Source: Bailinhaonella thermotolerans
GTDB taxonomy: Bacteria; Actinomycetota; Actinomycetes; Streptosporangiales; Streptosporangiaceae
DNA length: 64,000 bases
Reading direction: 5' to 3'
NCBI RefSeq assembly: GCF_003594875.1
Contig: NZ_QZEY01000005.1
Location: forward strand, 248,001 to 312,000
Positions 33,395-42,680 of this stretch are shown here, one piece after another; the stretch's first letter is position 1, and each line of letters starts with the position of its first letter. A program made the translations under genes and the position numbers. A model generated the notes under the pieces. It did not search any database and was not told where the DNA came from. It saw only the letters and a list, made by a program, of their open reading frames with translations.

Positions 33395-33541
33395 GGCTTC
33401 CAAGCCTAGGCGGCGGTTCCCGTGCTCCCGCCTCCGGCATCCCCGCAGGCAGGACGCCGATTTGGGAAACGGGCGTGAGATGTCGCCCTTATCGGGCAGG
33501 GGATGACGCGCAACGGAAAGGTCAAAGGAGGGAAAAATCTC

Positions 33542-34192
33542 ATGAGCACGATCGAGCACTCGGTCGACGTGCGAGTTCCCATTCGGACGGCCTACAACCA
33601 GTGGACGCAGTTCGAGAGCTTCCCTGAGTTCATGGAGGGTGTGGAGTCTGTCAAGCAGATCACCAACACCCGCACCGCCTGGATCGCGGAGATCGCGGGC
33701 GTGCGCCGCGAATTCGAGGCCGAGATCACCGAGCAGCATCCCGACGAGCGGGTGGCCTGGCGCACCGTCGAGGCCCCGCACCACGCCGGCGTCGTGACGT
33801 TCCACCGGCTCGACGAGGACACCACCCGCGTCATGCTCCAGATGGAGTACGACCCGGAGGGCTTCATGGAGAAGGCCGCCGACGCGCTGCAGATCGTGCG
33901 GCGCCGCGTCAAGGGCGACCTGGAACGGTTCAAGGAGTTCATCGAGCGGCGCGGCGGCGAGACCGGCGCGTGGCGCGGTGACGTCCCCGGCGGGCACCAG
34001 CGCGGCTCCTACGAGACCGGCACGGCCGGCACGGGCACCGCGTACGAGGCCGGCACCGGCACGACGGCCGGGACGGTCTACCCCGAGCCCGGCATCTCCG
34101 GCACTCCGCCGGTGCCGCCGCCCGGCCCGGGCCCGGTGCCGCCGCCCGGCCAGATGCCCCGCCCCGGCGACCCGGAGCCCCCGAGGGTCTGA
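33542..34192 (+). CDS. SRPBCC/polyketide-cyclase-like lipid-binding protein
   Basis: A 216-residue protein. Residues 1-145 are an SRPBCC (START-like) domain: EHSVDVRVPIRTAYNQWTQFESFPEFMEGVESV, AEITEQHPDERVAWRT and FIERRGGETGAWRG. Residues about 150-216 are a low-complexity tail rich in Gly, Thr, Pro and Glu (PPPGPGPVPPPG). ATG 33542 follows AAAGGAGG. It is convergent with DUF1232 and separated from it by a strong terminator. The ligand is unknown. Confidence 0.88.
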   Translation: MSTIEHSVDVRVPIRTAYNQWTQFESFPEFMEGVESVKQITNTRTAWIAEIAGVRREFEAEITEQHPDERVAWRTVEAPHHAGVVTFHRLDEDTTRVMLQMEYDPEGFMEKAADALQIVRRRVKGDLERFKEFIERRGGETGAWRGDVPGGHQRGSYETGTAGTGTAYEAGTGTTAGTVYPEPGISGTPPVPPPGPGPVPPPGQMPRPGDPEPPRV

Positions 34193-34256
34193 GGACGCCT
34201 GAGCGGCCACCCGGCGGCGGCCCCCGAGGGGGCGCCCCGGGAAAGGGCCGGAAATG

Positions 34257-34288
34257 CGAAGAACCCCGGCGTGAGCCGGGGTTCTTCG
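34257..34288. terminator. intrinsic-type terminator hairpin
   Basis: CGAAGAACCCCGGC and its inverse form a perfect 14-bp stem with loop GTGA, 65 bp after the SRPBCC stop codon and between convergent genes. Confidence 0.85.
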
Positions 34289-34369
34289 TGTCCCGCGCGG
34301 GGCCCCCAACCGTGGAGAGTCCCCCAACCCCTCACGGTGTTCCCTCCCCGCACGGAGCCTGTGGCGTCC

Positions 34370-34735
34370 TCAGCGAATCACTTCGCCGGGGATCGACTTG
34401 CGTTCCCAGTCGAGGTACTTCTCGGTCTCCCCGAGCACCCCGGCCACCAGGAAGGCGAACACTCCGACGTCGTCGGTGACGCCCAGCAGCGGCAGGAACT
34501 CGGGCAGAGCGTCCACGGGAGACACGATGTAGACCAGGGCGAGGATCATCAGCCCCAGCTTCGTCGTGGTCAGCCCGCGGTAGACCCCGGCCTTCCGGGC
34601 GCGGAGCATGCGGGGCAGCGCTTTGAAACGGGCGCCGATCCCGGGCGCACCCGGCCGCTTCGAGCTGCGGTAGACACGGTACGCCGTCCCTGCGGCGGTC
34701 GCGTGCCCGATCTTGCCCACTTTGCGTCCCTTCAT
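34370..34735 (-). CDS. YkvA/DUF1232 family membrane protein
   Basis: A 121-residue DUF1232 protein with the family core YIVSPVDALPEFLPLLGVTDDVGVFAFLVAGVLGETEKYLDWE, including the two membrane-spanning segments around residues 65-100. The N-terminal 55 residues are basic. ATG 34735 has CCGGAG upstream. YkvA proteins are small membrane proteins of unknown function. Confidence 0.88.
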   Translation of the reverse strand: MKGRKVGKIGHATAAGTAYRVYRSSKRPGAPGIGARFKALPRMLRARKAGVYRGLTTTKLGLMILALVYIVSPVDALPEFLPLLGVTDDVGVFAFLVAGVLGETEKYLDWERKSIPGEVIR

Positions 34736-34796
34736 GTGCTCCGGATACCCGGCTTACATCTGGTTGAACGCCAAGGGGGCCTCGGTGGTTCCCGAT

Positions 34797-36020
34797 CTAC
34801 ACGACAAAACTCGTAAATCGTTCTTGACCTGGCAGTCGCCGTACGGCGAGGCGCGGCTCGCCCGGCCGCCACACCGCCACCGCCCGGTCGACGCGCTCGA
34901 AGTCCCCGGCGATCACCAGCCGCCCGTCCGGCAGCCACCTGTGGTCCGTGTGCTTCAGCGAGGCCACGACCGGCATCGACGGCAGCCGCGTCCACCGCCG
35001 CTCGCGCAGGTCCAGCGCCCACAGGTCCAGGAGCTGCGCCGGGCCGCCCCGCCAGGACGGGTGCCCGTGCTCCAGCAGCACCCACCGCCCGTCCGGCGAG
35101 ACCACCCCCTCCCCCGGCTCGTACGGCGTGGCCGGCCTCGGCACGGTCTCCCGCGCGCCGGTGCGCAGGTCCCACAGGACGTACGGCGCGTCGCCCGCCA
35201 CGTCCGACGTGAGCGCGTGGTCGCGGGTGGCGGCCACGATGCGGGGCTGCCGCACGAGCACCCGGCCCGAGCGGTCGGTCAGGGTGGCCTCGTCGGGCCC
35301 GGTGGTGATCAGCCCGGCCTCGGTGTCCGGTCCGACGCGCAGGTCGCAGCGCGCGGGCCGGGGCGGGCGGCGGTCGCGACCCCGCGCGTCCACCTCGCGC
35401 AGGACGCACCGGTCCCCGGCCCTGGCCACGCCCTCCTGGGAGCCGTCGCCCGGCCGTTCGAGCTGCCAGACCCCGCGCCCGTCCAGCGACGGGGCGCCGA
35501 AGTCCCGCCAGGGCGACCGGCTCGCGCGCCCGCGCCGGTCGAGCAGGTAGGTCCGCGGGCCGGTCTCGCTCGTGAGCCGGGTCACCGCGAACCGGTCCCC
35601 GGCCCGCCACACGTACCAGTCCCGCACGCCGCGCGGAAGCCCGGTCACCGCCCGGCCGCGCCCGGTGTCCACGTCCACGAAGCGCGGCGGGTCCGAGCCG
35701 AGGAGGAGCGTGAGGCCGAGGTCCCGCTCGTCGCCGCCCAGCGGAGGCGGCTCCGGGCCGGTGTCTCCCCACGCCCCGCTCCACGTGCCGCCCCACGTGT
35801 CTCCCTGCGTGTCCCCCCACGTGCCACCCCACGTGTCTCCCCACGTGCCGCCGCTCCTTCCCGCGCCGCCCGCCGTGGGGCCCGGCGAGGGAGTCCCGGC
35901 CGCGGCCCGCGCCGCCGTACCGGAGGGGGAGCCCGGCGGGTCCGGCGGGGACGCGCCCGGGGAGGTGCAGGCGGCCAGCAAGGACAGGAGCAGGCACGCG
36001 GCCGGCGCCGATCGTCTCAT
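34797..36020 (-). CDS. lipoprotein with Trp-Gly-Asp/Thr repeats and beta-propeller-like domain
   Basis: A 407-residue predicted lipoprotein (lipobox LLSLLAAC-TSPG). Residues about 18-55 are Pro/Ala/Gly-rich. Residues about 58-86 are a repeat of GTWGDTWG-like units encoded by 12-bp DNA repeats. The rest has recurring strands ending in DG-R or similar turns (WLPDGRLVIAGDF, SPDGRWVLLEHG), as in WD40/PD40 beta-propellers. It probably faces the cell wall and binds a partner or ligand; no enzyme motif is seen. Confidence 0.72.
   Translation of the reverse strand: MRRSAPAACLLLSLLAACTSPGASPPDPPGSPSGTAARAAAGTPSPGPTAGGAGRSGGTWGDTWGGTWGDTQGDTWGGTWSGAWGDTGPEPPPLGGDERDLGLTLLLGSDPPRFVDVDTGRGRAVTGLPRGVRDWYVWRAGDRFAVTRLTSETGPRTYLLDRRGRASRSPWRDFGAPSLDGRGVWQLERPGDGSQEGVARAGDRCVLREVDARGRDRRPPRPARCDLRVGPDTEAGLITTGPDEATLTDRSGRVLVRQPRIVAATRDHALTSDVAGDAPYVLWDLRTGARETVPRPATPYEPGEGVVSPDGRWVLLEHGHPSWRGGPAQLLDLWALDLRERRWTRLPSMPVVASLKHTDHRWLPDGRLVIAGDFERVDRAVAVWRPGEPRLAVRRLPGQERFTSFVV
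35771..35851. repeat. 12-bp-based repeats encoding Gly-Thr-Trp-Gly motifs
   Basis: About six variants of a 12-bp unit containing CCACGTGTC or CCACGTGCC lie in tandem within the lipoprotein gene. They preserve the reading frame. Confidence 0.7.
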
Positions 36021-36027
36021 GCCCTTC

Positions 36028-37446
36028 CTACCGTGATCGGCCCGGCGGGGTTCCCGGTTCGGGCAGCGGCGTGAAGTGGGGTTCGAGCTGGGCCGCGACC
36101 GACAGGAGGAGGTCCTCCCTGCCGTACGCGGCGACGAGCTGCACGCCCACCGGCAGCCCGGCGGCGGTCCGGTGGAGCGGGAGGGAGATCGCCGGCTGGC
36201 CGGTGGCGTTGAACGGCGAGGTGAAGGCGATGGCGCGGCCGGTGCGGTCCATCGCCGTGGTGAAGTCGTCGGCGGGGATCCAGCCGAGGGGGAACGGCGC
36301 GACGCCCATCGCCGGGGTGAGGAGGAGGTCGTGCCGCTTCCACCACTCGGCCAGGTACACCCGGAAGTCGTTCAGCCACTGCAGACTGGCGATGTAGCGG
36401 GTCGCGCCCGACTTCTTCCCGGCCGCCGCCATGATCTGGTTGCGGGGCTCCAGCTCGCCGGGCTCGACGGGACGGCCGCGCATCCGCCCCATGTGCTCGA
36501 CCTCGGCGGCGACGTGGGAGCTGACGATCACGCCGTAGTGCCCGGCGAAGCCGTGGTCGCCGAGCTGGTAGGGGTAGCCGGGGGCGACCTCGTGCCCGAG
36601 CCCGGCCAGGAGCCGTGCGGCGTTCTCGACCGCGGCGGCGCAGTCGGGGTCCCCGGGCACGCCGTCCCGCGGGTCCCGCGCGAGGTACCCGACGCGGAGC
36701 ACGCCCGGCTCCGGGGGCACGGGCCGCAGCGGCGGCGCGTCGTACGGGTCGCCGGGCTCACGGCCGGAGAGCAGCTCCAGCAGGGCGGCCGTGTCGCGCA
36801 CGCTCCTGGTGAGCACGCCGGGGACGGAGAAGCCGCCCCAGCCCTCCGAGACGCGCGGGCCCGGGCTGACGCGTCCCCGGGACGGCTTGAGCCCGACCAG
36901 GCCGCAGACGCTCGCGGGGATGCGGATCGAGCCGCCGCCGTCGCTCGCGGTCGCCAGCGGGACCATGCCCGCCGCCACGGCCGCCGCCGATCCGCCGCTG
37001 GATCCGCCGGCCGAGTAGGCGGGGTCGCGCGGGTGCCGGGTGGGCCCGGTGGACACCGGCTCGGTGGTGATCGTGGTCCCCAGCTCGGGGGTGTTCGTGC
37101 GCCCGAGGACGACGAAGCCCGCCCGCCGCAGCCGCCGTACTCCGTGGTCGTCGCCCTGGGCCCGGTACTTGGCCAGGACGCGGGTCCCCGACGCGCACGG
37201 ATCGCCCTCGCTGTTCCACCCGAGGTCCTTGAGCAGGATCGGAACGCCGCGGAACGGCATCGCGGGGTCGTCAGGGAGCGCGTCGGCCTCGTCGAGCGCC
37301 CGCTCGAACCGGCGGTGGACGACGGCGTTGATCCCCCCGTCCAGCGCCTCGATCCGCCCGATGGCCGCCTCCACCAGTTCCCGGGGAGTGGCCTGCCCGG
37401 TACGGACAAGGTCGGCGAGTGCGATCGCGTCGTCCATACCGGGCAT
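36028..37446 (-). CDS. amidase-signature-family amidase
   Basis: A 472-residue amidase. The Ser-cisSer-Lys triad is visible: Lys73 ([10 protein letters not shown]), cis-Ser149 in [11 protein letters not shown], and nucleophile Ser173 in [11 protein letters not shown]. It hydrolyses amides; the substrate range is broad and cannot be assigned. It is not part of GatCAB, as no gatB or gatC lies nearby. ATG 37446 is used; a second ATG three codons in is equally placed. Confidence 0.92.
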   Translation of the reverse strand: MPGMDDAIALADLVRTGQATPRELVEAAIGRIEALDGGINAVVHRRFERALDEADALPDDPAMPFRGVPILLKDLGWNSEGDPCASGTRVLAKYRAQGDDHGVRRLRRAGFVVLGRTNTPELGTTITTEPVSTGPTRHPRDPAYSAGGSSGGSAAAVAAGMVPLATASDGGGSIRIPASVCGLVGLKPSRGRVSPGPRVSEGWGGFSVPGVLTRSVRDTAALLELLSGREPGDPYDAPPLRPVPPEPGVLRVGYLARDPRDGVPGDPDCAAAVENAARLLAGLGHEVAPGYPYQLGDHGFAGHYGVIVSSHVAAEVEHMGRMRGRPVEPGELEPRNQIMAAAGKKSGATRYIASLQWLNDFRVYLAEWWKRHDLLLTPAMGVAPFPLGWIPADDFTTAMDRTGRAIAFTSPFNATGQPAISLPLHRTAAGLPVGVQLVAAYGREDLLLSVAAQLEPHFTPLPEPGTPPGRSR

Positions 37447-37490
37447 CGAACCTCGTTCGGAGAACGGCTGTAAAGGGCCCGCGGGGCGGG

Positions 37491-39647
37491 TCAGGCGAGC
37501 ACGTTGTACTCCAGCGCCACGAGCAGGTAGGCGACGGCGGCGAGCGCGACGAGGCTGTGATGCGCCCGGCCGAGCGGGCTCCACCAGCGCCTGGCCCCGG
37601 CGAGAACGGTCGTGACCAGCGTGAGGGCGGTCGCGACCAGCGCGATCACGGGGAGCGTGGTGATGGCCGTGAACAGCGGGGAGCCGCCGGTGAAGAACTT
37701 CGCCTGGTTGCCCTCGAAGTTCGCGAACATCATCACCAGTGATCCGGCCGACGCCGTGACCAGCGCCGCCGTGAGCCAACCGGCGAGGCCGGCGAATCCG
37801 GGTGCCTTCCGCGGCGCTCCCGCCGCCCCCGCCGTCCGCCCGGTACGGCGGCGCGCCCGCCGTACGGCGGCGACGACGGGCCAGGCCAGCGCGGACAGCA
37901 GCAGGAACGTGACGGTGACGCCGAGGGTGCCGAGGTGGAGGGACGGGGACTGGTACCAGGACAGGCGCTCCAGCGGGCCGGCGGGGTTCTCGGTGGCGAG
38001 GAGGCCGCCGGGGCCGAAGCGGATCACGCGGTGGCCGTTCTTCTCGCGGAAGAGGCCGGGGGCGGTCTGGACCCACTGGCGGGTCTCGGCGGGGCCGAGG
38101 GCGACGGCGCCGGTGGTGGTGAGGATGCCGTCGGGGCCGGCGGTGACGGTCGCGACGTTCATGAGGGCGCTGACCTTGCCGACGTCGGTCATGTCGGAGG
38201 CGAGGACCGGGCGGTAGGTCCCGGCGTAGGTGGAGATGTCGGGCATCCCGGCGGTCGTCGCGTGCGCGGCCGCCGGGGTCGTGGCCGCCGGGGTCGTGGC
38301 CGCCGGGGTCGTGGCCGCCGGGGTCGTGGTCGCCGGGGTGGCGGTGGGCCGCGCGGTGAAGGCGTCGGCGAAGGCGGCGACCAGCTTCCAGGCGGAGTCG
38401 GGGCCGCCCTTGCCGCTGCCGTTGAAGGAGGCGTAGACGCCGACGCGCAGCTCGGGGATCAGCGCCATGATCGCGAAGTAGCCGGGGATGTTGGCGCGGT
38501 GGACCAGGAGACGGGTGCCGCCGCGCGTGTACTCCTGGAAGCCGTAGCCCATGCCGGACGTGCCCTCGGCGTTGCCGAAACGCCGGCTCTGCATCAGCCG
38601 CACGCTCTCCGGCCTGAGGATCTTCCCGCCGCCGTCGAGGTGGGCCAGCATGAACGCGGCCATGTCGGTCGCGGTGGAGCGGAATCCGGCGCCGTGCGGC
38701 GGCATGTGGCCGTACTTCGCGCCCTCGGCCCGGACCTGGCGGCCGTCCGCGAGGCGGTAGCCCGGGGCCAGGGCGGCCGCGATCGCCGCGGGCTCCGGCT
38801 GGGCCATCGTGGAGCGCGTCATGCCGAGCGGGCGGAAGATGTTCTCCTCGACGTACCTGTGGAAGGGCATGCCCGAGCGCACCTCGACCAGGTATCCGGC
38901 CAGGCCCATGCCGTAGTTGGAGTACACGGCCCGGGTGCCGGGCGGGCGGACCCGGTCCGGCTGGTGGTCCGCGAGGTGTTCGCCCAGGTCGTGAACCTGC
39001 TCCGGGGTCGCGGCGCCGGTCCCGAAGTCGCCGCCGCGAAAGCCCGCCGAGTGGGTGAGCAGGTGGTGCGCGGTGACCGGCCGGCCCGGAAAGGCATCGT
39101 CGATCTTGAACTTGGTGAGGTACTCGTTGACGTCCTCGTCGAGGTCGATGCGGCCCCGCTCGACGAGCTGCATCACGGCGGTGGCGGTGATCAGCTTCGC
39201 GATGGACGCCGGGGCGAACACCGTCCCCGCCGGGTCCACGCGGCGGCCCGTCTCGACCTCGGCCACGCCGTACCCCTGGGCGAGCACCCGCCGCCCGCCC
39301 GCCACCACGGTGACCGCCGCGCCCGGGACCTGGTGCTCCCTGAGCAGCCCGGGCACGAGATCGTCGGCGAACGCCCGCGCCGTCGCGGCCGGATCCCGCA
39401 GGCCCTCCCGCGTGGTCCGTACGGCGTCCGCCGGCTCCCGCGCGGGCCGTACGGCATCGGCGGCGGCGGGCGCGAGCCGTACGGCGTCAGCGGAGGCGGG
39501 GGCGGAGGCGGAGGCGGAGGCGGATGCGGAGATGGAGGCGGGGGTGGATGCGGATATGGGGGCGGCCAGGGCCGCGGACGGGAGGAGGGCGGCGGTGAGT
39601 GCGCAGGTCAGGGCGCCCCACCGGAACGGTTTGCGTCGGAGCAGCAT
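37491..39647 (-). CDS. beta-lactamase-like serine hydrolase with C-terminal membrane helices
   Basis: A 718-residue protein: signal peptide (about 1-28), low-complexity Ala/Ser stretch with repeats of A-D-A-V-R (about 29-75), a class C beta-lactamase-type domain (FAPASIAKLITA gives Ser-x-x-Lys, YSNYG gives the YxN pair, HRANIPGYF lies near the third motif), a Thr/Ala-Pro linker with four copies of a 15-bp unit, an extra domain, and about four C-terminal membrane helices. ATG 39647 has AGGAG upstream. It resembles Pab87/esterase-like penicillin-binding protein relatives; D-aminopeptidase or esterase activity is possible. Confidence 0.85.
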   Translation of the reverse strand: MLLRRKPFRWGALTCALTAALLPSAALAAPISASTPASISASASASASAPASADAVRLAPAAADAVRPAREPADAVRTTREGLRDPAATARAFADDLVPGLLREHQVPGAAVTVVAGGRRVLAQGYGVAEVETGRRVDPAGTVFAPASIAKLITATAVMQLVERGRIDLDEDVNEYLTKFKIDDAFPGRPVTAHHLLTHSAGFRGGDFGTGAATPEQVHDLGEHLADHQPDRVRPPGTRAVYSNYGMGLAGYLVEVRSGMPFHRYVEENIFRPLGMTRSTMAQPEPAAIAAALAPGYRLADGRQVRAEGAKYGHMPPHGAGFRSTATDMAAFMLAHLDGGGKILRPESVRLMQSRRFGNAEGTSGMGYGFQEYTRGGTRLLVHRANIPGYFAIMALIPELRVGVYASFNGSGKGGPDSAWKLVAAFADAFTARPTATPATTTPAATTPAATTPAATTPAAAHATTAGMPDISTYAGTYRPVLASDMTDVGKVSALMNVATVTAGPDGILTTTGAVALGPAETRQWVQTAPGLFREKNGHRVIRFGPGGLLATENPAGPLERLSWYQSPSLHLGTLGVTVTFLLLSALAWPVVAAVRRARRRTGRTAGAAGAPRKAPGFAGLAGWLTAALVTASAGSLVMMFANFEGNQAKFFTGGSPLFTAITTLPVIALVATALTLVTTVLAGARRWWSPLGRAHHSLVALAAVAYLLVALEYNVLA
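38270..38340. repeat. 15-bp tandem repeats encoding a Thr-Thr-Pro-Ala-Ala linker
   Basis: Four to five copies of GCCGCCGGGGTCGTG (plus strand) in the linker of the serine hydrolase gene; the unit keeps the frame. Confidence 0.85.
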
Positions 39648-39776
39648 GAGCTGCTCTCCTTTCTGTGGAAGCACGTACGCGTGAAGGCACGCCGCTCTGG
39701 CGTGGTCGTGCTGTTTCCGCTGTCCGGGGGCGAGTTGCCGCTCGCTCCCGGACCACGTCTCATGGGGTCGGCCGGC

Positions 39777-40025
39777 TCAGCCGACGCTGCGCAGGATCCG
39801 CTCCACCTCCGCGACCTTGCCGGTCAGCTCGGCGATGCGCGCCCGCGACTCCTCCTGCTGCGCCAGCGCCCGCTCGGCCAGCTCGCGGTACCCGGCCATC
39901 TCGGCCGTGAGGAGTTCGGCGCGGCGGCGCTCGAAGCGGAAGTAGAAGGCCACGCACGCCGAGATGGCCCCGAACAGGATCAGCATGACCGCGATGGGGA
40001 TCACGATGGAGTTGAGGTCGGTCAT
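39777..40025 (-). CDS. small membrane coiled-coil protein, paired with ArsR-like regulator
   Basis: An 82-residue protein: one N-terminal membrane helix (IVIPIAVMLILFGAISACVAFYF), then a charged helix with heptad-like pattern to the end (ELAERALAQQEESRARIAELTGKVAEVERIL). The ATG overlaps the stop of the regulator gene by 4 bp (ATGA), so the two are translationally coupled. Function unknown; such pairs recur in actinomycetes, where the small protein may bring the regulator's target to the membrane. Confidence 0.82.
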   Translation of the reverse strand: MTDLNSIVIPIAVMLILFGAISACVAFYFRFERRRAELLTAEMAGYRELAERALAQQEESRARIAELTGKVAEVERILRSVG

Positions 40026-40354
40026 CGGGGGGTCTCCTGCACGTCCGTGGGTCCTTCCTGATCGTCCGCGCGCAGCGCCGCGAGGACGGTGTCGATCGTC
40101 AGCCTGAGGTCGAAGGGCAGGAGCTCGATGTACTTCATCGCCTTGCCGTCGTCGGACAGCTCCAGCCGCCCCTCGACCAGCCTCGCCGCCTCCAGCCGTT
40201 CGAGGTGCATGTAGAGCAGCGGGCGGGACACGCCGGCGCGGCGGGCGAGCTCGCTGACGTGCACCCGCCCCTCGGCGAGCTCGGCGAGGACGCGCAGCCG
40301 CACCGGATGCCCGAGCGCGGTGAGCAGTTGGAGCAGGTCTTCACTGGCTGACAT
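40022..40354 (-). CDS. ArsR-like winged helix-turn-helix regulator
   Basis: A 110-residue regulator with the winged helix ALGHPVRLRVLAELAEGRVHVSELARRAGVSRPLLYMHLERLEAARLVEGR. No cysteine metal-binding pair is present, so it is not a metal sensor of the classic ArsR type. ATG 40354 has GAGGA 5 bp upstream and is preferred to 40381. It is coupled to the membrane coiled-coil gene and divergent from the ferritin-like gene. A dyad lies in the spacer. Confidence 0.88.
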   Translation of the reverse strand: MSASEDLLQLLTALGHPVRLRVLAELAEGRVHVSELARRAGVSRPLLYMHLERLEAARLVEGRLELSDDGKAMKYIELLPFDLRLTIDTVLAALRADDQEGPTDVQETPR

Positions 40355-40378
40355 GCCGTCCTCGATAGGGGCTGGTTT

Positions 40379-40404
40379 CACCTGTTAGATCACTCTGACA
40401 GGTG
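40379..40404. promoter_or_regulatory. inverted repeat operator in the ArsR-like/ferritin-like spacer
   Basis: CACCTGT (40379-40385) and ACAGGTG (40398-40404) are perfect inverses around 12 bp. The site lies 25 bp from the regulator start and 99 bp from the divergent gene, a sensible autoregulatory position. Confidence 0.6.
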
Positions 40405-40502
40405 ATAGATGATCACGCAACCCCGGAACCTCGACCGGAGCGGGTTTACGTGTTAGACCTGAATGTAAAGCGTTGGGCAAGCGCTCGGTCGGAGGAGGCC
40501 CG

Positions 40503-41612
40503 GTGTCCACGTATGACCGCTATGTGTCGCCTGTCGAACCCGGCACGTGGGACGTGCCGATGGCGGGGTCGGCCCGATTCACCTGGGAGTACGACGACGG
40601 GCGGCAGCGGCTGCTCGACCTGTACCAGAAGGGCAAGGACAAGCAGTGGGACGCGCAGAAGCGCATCGACTGGGACCTTGAGGTGGTGCCGACCAACGTG
40701 GTCGGGCTGCCCGAGGAGTTCAACCCGCTGCACGGCTCGCGCGTCTGGGACCGGATGACGCAGAAGGAGCGGGACGAGTTCGGGTTGCACCAGGGATCGT
40801 GGCTGTTCAGCCAGTTCCTGCACGGCGAGCAGGGGGCGCTGACCGTCGCCGCGCGCATCGTCGAGACCGTGCCGGACCTGGACTCCAAGTTCTACGCGGC
40901 CACCCAGGTCATGGACGAGGCGCGGCACGTCGAGCTGTACGACCGGTTCGTGAAGGAGAAGATCGGGACGTACTACCCGATCAACAAGGACCTGGCCAAG
41001 CTGCTCCAGGAGTCGCTGACCGACGGCCGCTGGGACCTCCCGTACCTCGGCATGCAGGTCCTCATCGAGGGGCTGGCGCTCGCCGCGTTCGGGCTGTACC
41101 GCGACATGGCGACGAACCCGCTGGTCAAGCAGCTCCTGGCGTACGTCATGCAGGACGAGGCACGGCACGTCGCGTTCGGCCGGCTGGCGCTGAAGGACTA
41201 CTACGCGCAGCTCACCGACGCCGAACGGAAGGAGCGCGAGGAGTTCGTCATCGAGGGCTGCCACCTGATGCGCGACCGCTTCCGCGGCATCGAGGTCTTC
41301 GAGCGCCTCGGCCTGCCCATGGACGAGTGCCTGGAGTACGTCGACAACTCGGTGATGTTCAAGACGTACCAGTCGCTGCTGTTCAGCCGCATCGTCCCCT
41401 GCGTCCGTGATGTGGGCCTCTGGAGCGAGAAGGTCCAGGCGGCGTACGACGACATGGGCGTCCTCGACGCGGCCCGCGGCGACCTCGTCGCCCTCATGCG
41501 CCAGGACGAGGAGATAGCCGAGGACTACGACCGCCAGAGGTACGAGGCGGAACTCGCCACCCGCCGCGCCGAGGTGGACGGGGTCATCGCCGAGGCCGCC
41601 GCCTCGTCCTGA
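40503..41612 (+). CDS. ferritin-like diiron protein
   Basis: A 369-residue helical protein with a four-helix diiron signature: LHGEQGALT, QVMDEARHVELYDRF, MQVLIEGLALAAFG and VMQDEARHVAFGRLAL, giving Glu and Glu-x-x-His ligand sets on alternate helices. Such proteins include diiron oxygenases and ferritin-like N-oxygenases; the substrate is unknown. GTG 40503 follows GGAGGAGG. It is divergent from a small ArsR-like regulator and could be its target. Confidence 0.87.
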   Translation: MSTYDRYVSPVEPGTWDVPMAGSARFTWEYDDGRQRLLDLYQKGKDKQWDAQKRIDWDLEVVPTNVVGLPEEFNPLHGSRVWDRMTQKERDEFGLHQGSWLFSQFLHGEQGALTVAARIVETVPDLDSKFYAATQVMDEARHVELYDRFVKEKIGTYYPINKDLAKLLQESLTDGRWDLPYLGMQVLIEGLALAAFGLYRDMATNPLVKQLLAYVMQDEARHVAFGRLALKDYYAQLTDAERKEREEFVIEGCHLMRDRFRGIEVFERLGLPMDECLEYVDNSVMFKTYQSLLFSRIVPCVRDVGLWSEKVQAAYDDMGVLDAARGDLVALMRQDEEIAEDYDRQRYEAELATRRAEVDGVIAEAAASS

Positions 41613-41648
41613 CGTCGCCGACCGCCGGGAGGGCCTCCTCGGGCACCG

Positions 41649-42653
41649 TCAGGAGGCCTTCTCGAAGGCGGTGAGCATGACGTCGGTGGCGTCGATGGAC
41701 GTCGTCGTGGCGCGGCTGAACGGCAGGGAGCCGGGCCAGGTGTGGCCGCCGCCGCGGACCGTGTAGAGGGAGACCGTGGCGCCGTCGCGGCAGCCGGGGT
41801 AGCGGCGCAGGCGGATGTCCTTGGCCACGCGGACCTGGACGGGGCGGCCGCAGCCCAGCGAGCGGGCCCAGCGGTCCATGGTGTCCACGACGGACGGCAG
41901 GCGCAGGTCGCGGAGCCAGTCCGGGGTGGCCACGCCGCTGTAGTTGGCGCGCACGGAGACGGGACCGCCGTCGTACGGGATCACCTGGTCGCCCGTGCCG
42001 TGGAAGGCCACGATCGAGGTGGGCCGCGGGTTCGGGCAGGGCTCGGCGATGTTGACGCCGCTGACCGGCGCGACCGCCGCCAGCCGGCCGCGCAGGCCGC
42101 AGACCAGGGCCGAGGCCATCCCCGCGCCGTTGGACATGCCGGTGGCGAACTCCCGCCCGGAGTCCACGCACAGCGTCGCCTCCAGGTGGTCGAGCAGCAG
42201 CCCGGCGGCCTTGACCTCGGCCCCGTCGTCCGCGACGTCCTCGCCCTTGAGGCCGGGCAGGACCCAGCCGGGCAGCCCGGTGCTGCTGGACGGGGTGACC
42301 ACGATGAAGCCGCGCTCCCCGCCGACCAGCGGCAGCCGGGAGTACACGTCCTGCATGAACGCGTTCGAGCCGAGCCCGTGGAAGTTGAGCACGACCGGCG
42401 CGGGGGTCGCGTTGGTGAACCCGCGCGGGACGTTCAGCCGGTACCGCAGGCGTACGCCGTCCCGGTCGGCGCTGACCTCGGTGGTCGGCGGAAGGGGCTT
42501 GCCGCAGCCGGGGCTGCCCCCGCGGGGCGCGGCGGCCGGCGCCGGGCCGGGCGCGACGTCCTGGGACTTGGTCCGTGACGGCCCCGGGGAGGAGCAGGCG
42601 CCCAGCATGAGCACGACACCCGCCAGGACCGCGGTCAGGCAGCGTGCTCTCAT
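41649..42653 (-). CDS. LpqC-type lipoprotein esterase (PHB depolymerase family)
   Basis: A 334-residue lipoprotein with lipobox GVVLMLGAC-SSPG and an alpha/beta-hydrolase domain of the polyhydroxybutyrate-depolymerase/feruloyl-esterase family: NFHGLGSN oxyanion region, nucleophile GMSNGAGM, Asp in HGTGDQVIPYDGG, and His in RGGGHTWPG. Two cysteine pairs fit disulfides. It is likely anchored in the membrane outer face and cleaves esters. It is convergent with the ferritin-like gene, 36 bp apart. Confidence 0.9.
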   Translation of the reverse strand: MRARCLTAVLAGVVLMLGACSSPGPSRTKSQDVAPGPAPAAAPRGGSPGCGKPLPPTTEVSADRDGVRLRYRLNVPRGFTNATPAPVVLNFHGLGSNAFMQDVYSRLPLVGGERGFIVVTPSSSTGLPGWVLPGLKGEDVADDGAEVKAAGLLLDHLEATLCVDSGREFATGMSNGAGMASALVCGLRGRLAAVAPVSGVNIAEPCPNPRPTSIVAFHGTGDQVIPYDGGPVSVRANYSGVATPDWLRDLRLPSVVDTMDRWARSLGCGRPVQVRVAKDIRLRRYPGCRDGATVSLYTVRGGGHTWPGSLPFSRATTTSIDATDVMLTAFEKAS

Positions 42654-42680
42654 AGCCGGGCATTCCTCACTCAGCCGAGG

